Positions 14,275 to 23,169 of a DNA stretch of 27,051 bases are shown here, piece by piece. The notes beneath the pieces are model-generated. The model saw nothing but the letters and a program-made list of their open reading frames with translations, was not told the origin of the DNA and made no database searches. Each line of letters begins with the position of its first letter. Position 1 is the first letter of the stretch. Position numbers and translations under genes: made by a program. Origin of the DNA: an uncultured Sutterella sp. (GTDB lineage: Bacteria; Pseudomonadota; Gammaproteobacteria; Burkholderiales; Burkholderiaceae_F); assembly GCA_900770335.1 (NCBI GenBank), contig CAAGKD010000035.1, positions 1 through 27,051 of the forward strand, in the 5' to 3' direction.

Positions 14275-16701
14275 ATGCGCGTTCGTGAGTCCCATCGCAT
14301 CCGGGGCCTCGTCCAGGGGGTCGGCTTCCGCCCGACCGTCTGGAGAACGGCCCGTCGGCTCGGGCTCGGCGGCTGCGTCTGGAACGACGCCGAGGGCGTC
14401 GTCGCCGTCGTTGAGGGCGAGGAGTCCGCGGTCGCGGCCTTCCCGGAGGCGCTTCGCGGGGACGTCGCCCGCGAGGCGCCCCTCGCGCGGATCGACGAGT
14501 TCTTCTCGCTCGGCCTCTTCGCCCCCGAGGGGACGGAGGACTTCACGATCGCCGAGAGCCGCGACGGCGTGGCGCACACGATGGTGACGCCCGACGCCGC
14601 GACCTGCCCCGAATGCATGCGCGACATGTTCGATCCCGAGAACCGCCGCTGGCGCTATGCGTTCACGAACTGCACGCACTGCGGGCCGCGCTTCACGATC
14701 ACGCTCAGCATCCCCTACGACCGCGCGCAGACCGCGATGCGGGACTTCGCGATGTGCCGCGAGTGCCAGGCCGAGTATGATGATCCCGCCGACCGGCGCT
14801 TTCACGCCCAACCCAACGCCTGCCCCGTGTGCGGGCCGCAGCTCCTTGCGACGAACGCCGCCGGGGGCTTGCTTCCGGGAGACCCCGTTCGCGCCGCGCT
14901 CGAGGAGATCCTCGCCGGCCGCATCGTCGCCGTGAAGGGGCTCGGGGGCTTCCACCTCGTCTGCGATGCAGGAAACGAGGAGGCCGTCGCCCGGCTGCGC
15001 GCGCGAAAGGGCAGAAGCGAGAAGGCCCTCGCCGTCATGGTCGCCAACGAATCGAGCGCGCGTCGCGTCACGCGCCTTTCGCCTGCGGGCCTTCGGGCGC
15101 TCCGTTCCGTCGCCCGGCCGATCGTGCTCGCGCCGAGGGCGAAGGGGATCGTCGAGGCCGCAGAGGCCGCGAAGGACGGGGAGCCCCTGATCCGCATCGC
15201 GCCCTCGGTCGCGCCGGGATTCACCGAGCTCGGCGTGATGATTCCGTACGCGCCCGTGCAGCTCCTTCTCTTCCACGAGTTCCTCGGCCGCCCCGCGGGC
15301 GGCATTCCTGATGCGCCCGTGCCTCTGGCGCTCGTCATGACGAGCGCCAACCCCGGGGGCGAGCCCCTCGTCACCGACAACGTCGAGGCCTTGCGCCGGC
15401 TCGGAGGAATCGCGGACGCCTTTCTCATGAACAACCGCGACATCGTCGCGCGGTGCGACGACTCGGTCGTGCGGGACTTCGGCGACTGCGTGCGCATGGT
15501 GCGCCGCGCCCGGGGCTTCACGCCTCTGGCGCTTCCCGTCCCCGAAGGGCCCGACGTCATCGCCTTCGGGCCTCTCATGAAGAACACCGCGACGGTGACG
15601 CGCGGCGCCGAGGCCTTCCTCACCGAGCACATCGGCGACGTCGAAAACGAATCGACCGAGCGGGCGCTCATTCATTCGACCAACCATTTCCTCGACATTC
15701 TCGAGGTCGAGCCCGAGGCGGTCGCCTGCGACCTTCATCCGGACTTTCCAACGACGCGCCTCGCCGAAATGTTCGCCATGAGGCGCGGCATTCCCCTCGA
15801 GCGCGTGCAGCACCACCACGCCCATGTCGCGGCCGTGCAGTGGGAGCGCGGGCTCTCGGACCGGACCGTCTGGGGCATCGCTCTGGACGGCGTGGGCCTC
15901 GGCGCGGACGGCGCGGCCTGGGGCGGAGAGCTCCTCCTTGTCCATCCGGACGGCGAATTCGAACGGCGCGGACACTTGGCCGAGCTCGCGCTTCCCGGCA
16001 TGGACCGCGCGGCGAGGGAGCCGAGGCGCATGGGTGCGGCGGCGGCGGTCGCCGCGGGGCGCGGCGACGCGATTGAGCGGCTCTGGCCGGCCTTCGAAGG
16101 CCAGCCCATCCGCGAGCTCATCGCGAGCCCCCGGCTCTCGGGGCGAACGACTTCACTGGGGCGGCTCTTTGACGCCGCCGCGGCCGTTCTCGGCCTCGTT
16201 GAGGTGATGCGCGACGAGGCGCACGCCGCGACGATGCTCGAGAGCGCGGGATCAGGCTTTGAAGGCCGCGTCGTCCCGGGCGGCTGGCGGATTGAGGGCC
16301 GGGAGGGGGAGATCCTCTCCTTCGCGCCTCTCATGGCGCATCTCATCGACGCGAGGCTCTCCGAGGGCTTCTGCGCGGGACGGTGCGCCGCGGACTTCGA
16401 GGCGACGGTTACCCAAGGCATCGCCCTCTGGGCCGACGGCCTCATGGGGGGCTCGAAGGATCCCGTCTGCCTCGCGGGCGGGTGCTTCCTCAACCGTGTG
16501 CTTGCGACGCGCATTCCTCAGATTCTCGCTGAGCGCGGGCGGCGGGCGCTTCTGCCCGAAGCGCTTCCGCCCGGCGACGGCGCGGTGAGCTTCGGCGAGG
16601 CGGCGGTGCTGCGCGCGCGGCTCGCCGCGAGGGCCGAGCGCGCAAGGGGCTCCAGGCGCGCTGAGATCAGAGGGCGCCCGAGGCAGAAGACCGGGCAATG
16701 A
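14275..16701 (+). CDS. hypF: Carbamoyltransferase HypF
   Basis: The 808-residue protein makes the cyanide precursor: it uses carbamoyl phosphate and ATP to carbamoylate the C-terminal cysteine of HypE. Domain order is as expected. An acylphosphatase domain occupies about 1-92 (IRGLVQGVGFRPTVWR). Two zinc fingers have Cys111/114/133/136 and Cys161/164/183/186. A YrdC-like domain spans about 197-385 (VAVKGLGGFHLVCDA, KALAVM). The Kae1-like C-terminal domain carries HHHAHVAAVQ, with His513-515 and His517, and DGVGLGADGAAWGGE. AAGGAGG lies 7 bases before the ATG. The length is slightly above the family norm because of a charged C-terminal tail. Confidence 0.97.
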   Translation: MRVRESHRIRGLVQGVGFRPTVWRTARRLGLGGCVWNDAEGVVAVVEGEESAVAAFPEALRGDVAREAPLARIDEFFSLGLFAPEGTEDFTIAESRDGVAHTMVTPDAATCPECMRDMFDPENRRWRYAFTNCTHCGPRFTITLSIPYDRAQTAMRDFAMCRECQAEYDDPADRRFHAQPNACPVCGPQLLATNAAGGLLPGDPVRAALEEILAGRIVAVKGLGGFHLVCDAGNEEAVARLRARKGRSEKALAVMVANESSARRVTRLSPAGLRALRSVARPIVLAPRAKGIVEAAEAAKDGEPLIRIAPSVAPGFTELGVMIPYAPVQLLLFHEFLGRPAGGIPDAPVPLALVMTSANPGGEPLVTDNVEALRRLGGIADAFLMNNRDIVARCDDSVVRDFGDCVRMVRRARGFTPLALPVPEGPDVIAFGPLMKNTATVTRGAEAFLTEHIGDVENESTERALIHSTNHFLDILEVEPEAVACDLHPDFPTTRLAEMFAMRRGIPLERVQHHHAHVAAVQWERGLSDRTVWGIALDGVGLGADGAAWGGELLLVHPDGEFERRGHLAELALPGMDRAAREPRRMGAAAAVAAGRGDAIERLWPAFEGQPIRELIASPRLSGRTTSLGRLFDAAAAVLGLVEVMRDEAHAATMLESAGSGFEGRVVPGGWRIEGREGEILSFAPLMAHLIDARLSEGFCAGRCAADFEATVTQGIALWADGLMGGSKDPVCLAGGCFLNRVLATRIPQILAERGRRALLPEALPPGDGAVSFGEAAVLRARLAARAERARGSRRAEIRGRPRQKTGQ

Positions 16702-16745
16702 CTCCTGCGAAACATCATAGGAAGAACATATTTTGGAGAAAGAAC

Positions 16746-17030
16746 ATGTGCCTTGCAGTTCCGGCCCAGATTGAATCCGTTTCCGGTCCCACAGCGGTCT
16801 GCCGCATGAGCGGCGTCACGAAGGAGGTTGACGTCTCGCTCATCCCCGACGCCGCTCCGGGCGACTGGGTGATCGTGCACGTGGGCTTCGCGCTGCAGAG
16901 AATTGACGCCGAAAAGGCCCGCGAGACGCTAGTTGCGATGGCCGCGCTCACGGATTCGACCGCCTTCGGGGCCTTCCGAGCCTTTCGAGGAGAGAGCGAT
17001 GAGCGCGGTTCCGCGCCGGAGGTCGCGTGA
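16746..17030 (+). CDS. hypC: Hydrogenase maturation chaperone HypC
   Basis: The 94-residue protein has the canonical MCLAVP start (Cys2), a central GVTKEVDVSLIPDA strand pair, and GDWVIVHVGFALQRIDAEKARETL. It complexes with HypD while the Fe(CN)2CO unit is built and carries it to the large subunit. GGAG lies 8 bases before the ATG. A frame starting at 16698 is open but would bury the essential N-terminal cysteine. The stop overlaps the hypD start (TGATG). The C-terminal 25 residues are variable. This is the general HypC; the divergent paralogue sits at the end of the structural operon (4211-4531). Confidence 0.95.
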   Translation: MCLAVPAQIESVSGPTAVCRMSGVTKEVDVSLIPDAAPGDWVIVHVGFALQRIDAEKARETLVAMAALTDSTAFGAFRAFRGESDERGSAPEVA

Positions 17031-18139
17031 TGGCGGACATGAACTACACGACCGAGTACCGCGACCGCGACAAGGCGCTTGAGATCGCCCGCCGCATCGC
17101 CGAGGAGGTCGATCCCGCCCGGCAGTACCGCTTCATGGAGTTCTGCGGCGGGCACACGCACGTGCTCGCCCGCTGGGGCCTCACGGAGCTCCTGCCGAAG
17201 AACGTGCGCATGATCCACGGCCCGGGATGCCCGGTCTGCGTGCTGCCGATCGGCCGCATCGACATGGCGATCGAGCTCGCGCTCGAGCGCAAGGCGACCC
17301 TGTGCACCTACGCCGACCTCATGCGCGTGCCGGCCTCGGGCGGCGTGACGCTCTTCAAGGCGAAGGCGCAGGGCGCGGACGTGCGCATGGTCTATTCGCC
17401 CATGGACGCGATCCGGCTCGCCGAGGCGAATCCGGACCTGGAGGTCGTCTTCTTCGCGATCGGCTTTGAGACGACGACGCCTCCGACGGCGGCGGCGCTG
17501 CGCGTCGCGGCCGCCAAGGGCCTCGAGAACTTCTCCGTCGTCTGCTCGCACGTCCTCACGCCCGCGGCGATGGAGCACATCCTCGAGGGCGGCGTGCGGC
17601 TTGACGGCCTCGTCGGCCCCGCGCACGTCTCGTCCGTGATCGGCGAGCGCCCCTACCGCGAGTTCGCCGAGCGCCACCGCATGCCGGTCGTCATCTGCGG
17701 CTTCGAGCCCCTCGACATGCTCATGACGATCCTGATGCTCGTGCGCCAGGTGAACGCGGGCGAGGCGCGCGTCGAGAACGAGTTCATCCGCGCGGTTCCG
17801 TCCGAGGGAAACCTCGCCGCGATCGAGCTCATGCGCGAGGTCTTCGTCCTGCGCGACGCCTTCGCCTGGCGCGGGCTCGGCACGGTTCCGAAAAGCGCCC
17901 TCGCGCTCGCGCCGGCGTTTGCGAAGTACGACGCCGAGCGGCGCTTCGGCCTCGTCGACCGGGTCGTCCCGGACAACAAGGCCTGCGAGTGCGGCGCGAT
18001 CCTGCGCGGCGAGAAGGAGCCCAAGGACTGCCGCGCGTTCGGAACGGTCTGCACGCCCATCCATCCGATCGGGGCCTGCATGGTCTCGAGCGAGGGCGCC
18101 TGCGCGGCGTACTACTCCTACGAGCGCAGCCGGAACTGA
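17030..18139 (+). CDS. hypD: Fe-S scaffold protein HypD
   Basis: The 369-residue protein is the scaffold on which iron receives its CN and CO ligands. Conserved cysteine motifs are FCGGHTH (Cys39) and GPGCPVC (Cys67, Cys70), which with HypC Cys2 hold the iron. IGFETTTPPTA is at about 145-155. The C-terminal cluster domain shows cysteines at 319, 321, 334, 341, 350 and 358, more than the four needed for the [4Fe-4S] cluster. The ATG at 17030 overlaps the hypC stop, with GGAGG 7 bases upstream; a GTG at 17027 and an ATG at 17039 are alternatives. Nothing essential is missing. Confidence 0.97.
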   Translation: MADMNYTTEYRDRDKALEIARRIAEEVDPARQYRFMEFCGGHTHVLARWGLTELLPKNVRMIHGPGCPVCVLPIGRIDMAIELALERKATLCTYADLMRVPASGGVTLFKAKAQGADVRMVYSPMDAIRLAEANPDLEVVFFAIGFETTTPPTAAALRVAAAKGLENFSVVCSHVLTPAAMEHILEGGVRLDGLVGPAHVSSVIGERPYREFAERHRMPVVICGFEPLDMLMTILMLVRQVNAGEARVENEFIRAVPSEGNLAAIELMREVFVLRDAFAWRGLGTVPKSALALAPAFAKYDAERRFGLVDRVVPDNKACECGAILRGEKEPKDCRAFGTVCTPIHPIGACMVSSEGACAAYYSYERSRN

Positions 18140-18178
18140 CGGAGAAGAGAAGGATTTTTTGAGGAGCCCGAGGTCATC

Positions 18179-19228
18179 ATGGCAGTCAAGCGCAACTACA
18201 TCCGCCCCCTGGACATCCGCCGCGGCATCGTCGACATGCCCTTCGGCGCAGGCGGCCGCGCCACCGCGCAGCTCATCGACGAGATCTTCGCGAAGCACTT
18301 TCACAACCCCTGGCTCGACGAGGGCCATGACGGCGCGGTGATGCCGCTCATGACCGGGCGTCCGGTCGTGAGCTGCGACGGCCACGTCGTGCGGCCGCTC
18401 TTCTTCCCGGGCGGCGACATCGGGCGGCTCGCTGTGGCGGGCACCGTGAACGACGTCGCCGTCTGCGGCGCACGGCCGCTCTACCTCTCCGCGGCCTTCA
18501 TCCTCGAGGAGGGCCTGTCCCTCGCGGACCTTGACCGCATCTGCGCCTCGATGGCCGCGACGGCCGCCGAGGCGGGCGTGGCGATCGTCACGGGCGACAC
18601 CAAGGTCGTCGAGAAGGGGCATGGCGACGGCGTCTACATCGCCACGACGGGCGTGGGCGAGGCGCGCGAGGGCGTGCGCATCTCCGGCCGCGCCGCCCGT
18701 CCGGGCGACGCGGTGCTCGTCACGGGCACGATGGGCGACCACGGCATCACGATCCTCTCGCATCGCGAGGGGCTCTCCTTCGGAACGGACCTCTCGAGCG
18801 ACTGCGCGCCTCTCGCGCACATCACCGGCGCGCTCATCGACGCCCTGGGCGAGCGCGTCCACGTCCTGCGCGACCCAACGCGCGGCGGCCTCGCGACGAC
18901 TCTCAACGAGATCGCCGGACAGTCGGGCGTCGGCATCGGGATCGACGAGGCGCTCATCCCCGTCCGCCCGACCGTGCAGTCCGCCTGCGAGTTCCTCGGG
19001 CTCGATCCCCTCTACATCGCCAACGAGGGCAAGCTCATCGTCATCGTCGAGGGCTCGGCCGCCGACGAGGCCCTGCGGATCATCCGGAGCCTGCCGCGCG
19101 GCGAGCAGGCCGCCCGGATCGGCGAGGTGACCGCGGAGAATCCCGGAGAGGTGCGCATGCGCACGCTCCTCGGGGGGCACCGGCGCGTCGATTGGCTCAA
19201 TTCCGACCCGCTGCCAAGGATCTGCTGA
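18179..19228 (+). CDS. hypE: Carbamoyl dehydratase HypE
   Basis: The 349-residue protein is a PurM-like ATPase that dehydrates the carbamoyl group placed on its C-terminal cysteine by HypF, giving the thiocyanate that supplies CN to HypD. The C-terminus is PLPRIC, ending in the required Cys349. FGAGGRATAQLIDEIF (residues 22-37), DGHVVRPLFFPGGDIG (67-82) and VTGDTKVV form the nucleotide-binding face. RDPTRGGLATTLNEIA is also conserved. GAGG lies 5 bases before the ATG. It is the last gene of the accessory operon, with a 39-base gap after hypD, and converges on mfd. Confidence 0.97.
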   Translation: MAVKRNYIRPLDIRRGIVDMPFGAGGRATAQLIDEIFAKHFHNPWLDEGHDGAVMPLMTGRPVVSCDGHVVRPLFFPGGDIGRLAVAGTVNDVAVCGARPLYLSAAFILEEGLSLADLDRICASMAATAAEAGVAIVTGDTKVVEKGHGDGVYIATTGVGEAREGVRISGRAARPGDAVLVTGTMGDHGITILSHREGLSFGTDLSSDCAPLAHITGALIDALGERVHVLRDPTRGGLATTLNEIAGQSGVGIGIDEALIPVRPTVQSACEFLGLDPLYIANEGKLIVIVEGSAADEALRIIRSLPRGEQAARIGEVTAENPGEVRMRTLLGGHRRVDWLNSDPLPRIC

Positions 19229-19252
19229 TCCGTTTCCGACCGCCTCCCGCAA

Positions 19253-19306
19253 GGGCGCCGCTCCGACGGTCACCGCCTGCGGGCGGCGCGGAGCAGCTCG
19301 GCGCCC
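19253..19306. terminator. Structured element between convergent hypE and mfd
   Basis: An interrupted stem of 13 bp is visible: 19253-19260 pairs with 19299-19306, and 19261-19265 with 19289-19293, with a 5-nt bulge. An apical stem CCGCC/GGCGG (19273-19277 with 19282-19286) sits on top. No U-tract follows on either strand, so it may block 3' exonucleases or aid Rho-dependent ending rather than act as an intrinsic terminator. Nothing else is seen between the two genes. Confidence 0.3.
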
Positions 19307-19442
19307 GAGCGGTTCGGAACGACGAGCGCATCGCCGCCGGTCGCGGAGTGAGCAGGCGCGCCCGGGCTGAGCCGCGCGGTAAGGGGCATTCGTCCGGCTG
19401 GGGTCAAGCGCTGTGAATCCAATGGCGGCGGGGAGTCGGTGG

Positions 19443-22400
19443 TCATCGCCTGCGGGCGCGCCTGCCCGCGGCCGGCGCGGGCGCAGCGGCCTTCGCCTTC
19501 GCGGGCTCGGGCTTCGCCGCCGCCTTCGAGCCGGCCGCGCCGGCGTCCTTCAGCTCTCCGGCCGGCCGCGCCTGCGGCGCAAGCCGCGCGAGCACCTCGA
19601 TCACAAGCCGGAGCCTTGCCTCGGGATCCTCGTTCGAGACGTCGATCCGAAGCCTTTCGGGGCCGGCCATGCGAGCGTCCCTTCGCGACTGAAGGAGCCC
19701 GATGAGCGCGAGGGGATCAAGGTTCGGGCGGGGCGAGAACGTGATGACGACCGCGGTCGGGGCGGCATCTACCCTGCGGATGCCGATCGCCTCGCAGCGC
19801 AGTCGGAGCTTGTGCACTTCAATCAGGCGCCTCGCGGCGTCGGGGAGCTTGCCGTAGCAGTCGACGAGCGCCTCGACCGAGCGCTCGAGCGCCGTGCGGT
19901 CCTCCGCCGAGGCGAAGGCCTTGTAGTAGGCGAGGCGCTGCGCGACGTCCGGAACGTACGCTGACGGCAGAAGGGCCGGAGCGTGCAGGTTGATGTCGGT
20001 CGTGAGGGCGAGGGGGCCGTCCGCTGAGGGCGTTTCGCCGCGCTTCAGGGCCTTGACGGCCTGCATGAGCATGCGGTTGTAGAGCTCATACCCCACTTCG
20101 GCGATCTCGCCGCTCTGGTGCTCGCCCAGAACTTCGCCCGCGCCGCGGATCTCGAGGTCGTGCATCGCGAGGTAGAAGCCCGAGCCCAGGTCCTCGAGCG
20201 CCTGGATCGCGTCGAGGCGCTTCTGCGCGTCCTTCGTGAAGGCGCCGTCAGGGGGCGTGAGCAGGTACGCGTACGCCTGGTGGTGCGAGCGGCCGACGCG
20301 GCCGCGCAATTGATGCAGCTGCGCGAGGCCGAGGCGGTCGGCGCGCTCGATGATGATGGTGTTGGCCGAGGGAATGTCGATGCCCGTCTCGATGATGGTC
20401 GAGCACAGGAGCAGGTTGAAGCGCTGCTGGTAGAACTCGCGCATCACGCGCTCGAGCTCGCGCTCGTTCATCTGGCCGTGGGCGACGGCGATGCGCGCCT
20501 CAGGAACGAGGCGCTCAAGCCGCGCCCGGGCGTTCTCCATGGTCTCGACCTCGTTGTGAAGGAAGTAGACCTGGCCGCCGCGCTTGAGCTCCCTCAGGAT
20601 GGCCTCGCGGATCGTTCCGTCCTGGTCGCCCGTGACGAAGGTCTTCACGGAGAGGCGCCGCTCGGGGGCGGTGGCGATGACGGAGAAGTCGCGGATTCCC
20701 TCGAGGCTCATCGAGAGCGTGCGCGGAATCGGGGTCGCCGTGAGCGTGAGCACGTCCACCTCGGCGCGGATGCGCCTCAGGAGCTCCTTCTGGCGAACGC
20801 CGAAGCGGTGCTCCTCGTCGATGATGACGAGCCCCAGGTTCTTGAACGAGACCTTTTCGGAAAGAATCTTGTGCGTGCCGATCACGATGTCGACCGTGCC
20901 GTCGGCGAGCCCCTCGACGGTCTTCGCGGTTTCTCGGCCCGTGCGAAAGCGCGAGAGCTCCGCGACCGTGACGGGCCAGGCGCGGAAGCGCTCGCGGAAG
21001 GTTGCGGCGTGCTGCTCGGCGAGCAGCGTCGTCGGGCAGAGCACGGCCACCTGGCGGCCGGCCATCGCGCAGATGAAGGCCGCGCGCAGCGCCACCTCGG
21101 TCTTGCCGAAGCCGACGTCGCCGCAGACGAGCCGGTCCATGGGGCGGCCGGAGGTCATGTCCGAGATCACCGCCTCGATCGCCGCGGCCTGGTCGGGCGT
21201 CTCGTCGAACGCAAACCCCTCGCGGAAGGCCTGGTAGTCCGACGGGTCCATCCTGAACCGGAGCCCCTCGCGCGTCTGGCGCAGGGCGTAGAGGTTGAGA
21301 AGGTCCGCGGCCGTGTCGCGCACCTCCTCGGCCGCCTTGCGCTTGGCCTTCTCCCAGTCGCCGCGGCCGAGTTGGTGCAGGGGCGCGTGCTCGGGGTCCG
21401 CGCCAGCGTAGCGCGAGATGAGCTGCAGGTTCGTGATCGGCACGAAGAGCTTCGCCTCGCCCTTGTACTCGATCTCGAGGAACTCGCCTTCGCCCTCGCC
21501 CGTCTCCATGCGCACGAGCCCGCGGTAGCGGCCGATGCCGTGGTCGGCGTGCACGACCGCGTCGCCGGGCTTGAGCTCGGCGACGTCGCGCACCATCATC
21601 TCGAGCATCGAGGCGTGCCGCGCGCGGCGCAGGCGCTGCCGGCGGGGGCTCGCCGCGTAGAGCTCCGTCTCCGTGAGGATGAGGAGCTTCTCATCGCGGA
21701 AGACCGCTCCCGAGAAGACGGGCGAGGCTGTGATGCCGAGCGCGTCGGAGGCGTTTTCGAAGGCCACCCACGAGTCGAATTCGCAAGGACGCAGGCCGCC
21801 CACGCGAAAGAGCTGCCCCATCGTCTCCATGCGCCCCGGCGAGGAGGCGGCGATGAGCGTGCGCCAGCCTTTCGCGCGCATCACGTCCGTGCGCTCGAGG
21901 AGCCGCCCGACGGGGTTCTGGCTCTTGCGGTCCACCTCGACTCCGGCGAGGAGCTCAAGGTCCTGCGCGTCGGGGCGCCGCTCGATCGTGATGCGCGGGA
22001 AGCCCCCGATCGAGACGAAGAACTCCTCGGCCGAGAGCCAGATGCGATCGGGCGGGAGGGCCGGGCGCAGGGCGTCGCTCTCAAGGACCTTCGCGCGCGA
22101 GGCCATGTCGCGCCGGAAGGCCTCGAGGGCCCGGGCCGCGTCCCCGAGGAGGAACACCCGCGTGCTCTCGGGGAGGTAGTCCGCCAGGGTCGCGGTCTCG
22201 TCAAAGAAGAGCGGCAGGTAGTACTCGATTCCCGGGCTGAGGATCCCCTTCTCGATGTCGCAGTAGACGATGCTCTTTTTCGGGTCGCCCTGGAACTCGC
22301 GCCGCCAGCGCTGTCGGAAGGCGAGAAGCGACTCCGGGTCCACGGGAAACTCGTGCCCCGGAAGGATGCGGATCTCCCCGGCGGCCTCCATCGAGCGCTG

Positions 22401-23027
22401 CGTCTCGACGTCGAACCACCGGATCGACTCGATCTCGTTGTCCATGAGGTCGAGTCGGAAGGGGCGCTCCGAGCCCATCGGGAAGACGTCGATGATCGAG
22501 CCCCTCACGGAGAACTCGCCCGCGGCGAGGACCTGCTTGACGGCGGCGTAGCCCGCGGCGGCGAGCCGCTCGCGCAGGGCCCCGACGGAGATCTCCTCGC
22601 CCGCGTGGAAGAAGAACGTGCTCGCCCTCAGGTACGAGACCGGGGCGAGCCGCTGCGAGGCGGTGACGGCCGAGGCGAGCAGGACGTCCGCGCCGCCCCT
22701 GGGGCTCGTCAGGCGCCAGAGCGTCTCGAGGCGCTCCGAGACGAGCTCCTCCTGCGGGGAGAGGACGTCGTAGGGCAGGGTTTCCCAGTCCGAGAGCGCC
22801 CGCACGGAGAGCGACGCGTCAAACCACGGCATTTCGGAAAGGAGCCGCGGCACGTCCGCCGGATCCGCGCAGACGATGAGCACGCGCTCGCCCCGGGTCC
22901 GCGCGTCGGCGGCGGCCGCGGCGAGCGCGGCCGAGTCGCTCGCCTGCGCGGAGAGCGTGAGCCTGCGGCGCTCACCGGGCTTCACGCGGGAAAGGTCTTC
23001 GTCAAGGAGGGAGGATGCGGCGGACAT
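19443..23027 (-). CDS. mfd: Transcription-repair coupling factor Mfd
   Basis: The 1194-residue protein removes RNA polymerase stalled at DNA damage and recruits UvrA. The N-terminal UvrB-like part has SDWETLPYDVLSPQEELVSERL at about 79-100. The RNA polymerase-interacting CarD-like domain is near 480-575 (LKPGDAVVHADHGIGRYRGL). The translocase shows Walker A GDVGFGKTE near 633-642 and the helicase box DEEH near 735. The helicase core continues with TATPIPRTLSMSL and QLRGRVGRS. The C-terminal TRCF domain is at about 1010-1110, followed by an Ala/Pro/Lys-rich tail ending GRRARRR, absent from most Mfd proteins. The start lacks a strong ribosome binding site but fits the family N-terminus. Confidence 0.97.
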   Translation of the reverse strand: MSAASSLLDEDLSRVKPGERRRLTLSAQASDSAALAAAAADARTRGERVLIVCADPADVPRLLSEMPWFDASLSVRALSDWETLPYDVLSPQEELVSERLETLWRLTSPRGGADVLLASAVTASQRLAPVSYLRASTFFFHAGEEISVGALRERLAAAGYAAVKQVLAAGEFSVRGSIIDVFPMGSERPFRLDLMDNEIESIRWFDVETQRSMEAAGEIRILPGHEFPVDPESLLAFRQRWRREFQGDPKKSIVYCDIEKGILSPGIEYYLPLFFDETATLADYLPESTRVFLLGDAARALEAFRRDMASRAKVLESDALRPALPPDRIWLSAEEFFVSIGGFPRITIERRPDAQDLELLAGVEVDRKSQNPVGRLLERTDVMRAKGWRTLIAASSPGRMETMGQLFRVGGLRPCEFDSWVAFENASDALGITASPVFSGAVFRDEKLLILTETELYAASPRRQRLRRARHASMLEMMVRDVAELKPGDAVVHADHGIGRYRGLVRMETGEGEGEFLEIEYKGEAKLFVPITNLQLISRYAGADPEHAPLHQLGRGDWEKAKRKAAEEVRDTAADLLNLYALRQTREGLRFRMDPSDYQAFREGFAFDETPDQAAAIEAVISDMTSGRPMDRLVCGDVGFGKTEVALRAAFICAMAGRQVAVLCPTTLLAEQHAATFRERFRAWPVTVAELSRFRTGRETAKTVEGLADGTVDIVIGTHKILSEKVSFKNLGLVIIDEEHRFGVRQKELLRRIRAEVDVLTLTATPIPRTLSMSLEGIRDFSVIATAPERRLSVKTFVTGDQDGTIREAILRELKRGGQVYFLHNEVETMENARARLERLVPEARIAVAHGQMNERELERVMREFYQQRFNLLLCSTIIETGIDIPSANTIIIERADRLGLAQLHQLRGRVGRSHHQAYAYLLTPPDGAFTKDAQKRLDAIQALEDLGSGFYLAMHDLEIRGAGEVLGEHQSGEIAEVGYELYNRMLMQAVKALKRGETPSADGPLALTTDINLHAPALLPSAYVPDVAQRLAYYKAFASAEDRTALERSVEALVDCYGKLPDAARRLIEVHKLRLRCEAIGIRRVDAAPTAVVITFSPRPNLDPLALIGLLQSRRDARMAGPERLRIDVSNEDPEARLRLVIEVLARLAPQARPAGELKDAGAAGSKAAAKPEPAKAKAAAPAPAAGRRARRR

Positions 23028-23092
23028 GGCGGAAATCCGGTGAAATCGTGAGAAAACATGCTTCCGGCGGCGCCTCGGCGGCGCTCCCGGGA

Positions 23093-23109
23093 GAATCGGA
23101 GAACGATTC
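23093..23109 (-). promoter_or_regulatory. Inverted repeat upstream of mfd
   Basis: GAATCG-5 nt-CGATTC is a perfect 6-bp inverted repeat 66 bases before the mfd start. It could be a weak transcript end for the upstream pseudogene or an operator. No U-tract or clear promoter accompanies it. Confidence 0.2.
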
Positions 23110-23169
23110 TGCCACAGCGCCGGAAGGCGAATTCCCGCCCGATTCCATCAGAATCCCGTCGCGGAGGGA

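Noticed and set aside
16715..19273. Very long open frame antisense to hypC, hypD and hypE
   Set aside because: It mirrors three certain genes, has low-complexity Arg/Asp/Ala composition and no family likeness; such frames are common opposite GC-rich genes.
20118..23051. A 977-codon open frame on the plus strand opposite mfd
   Set aside because: It is the antisense shadow of mfd with biased composition, no start signal and no recognisable domain.
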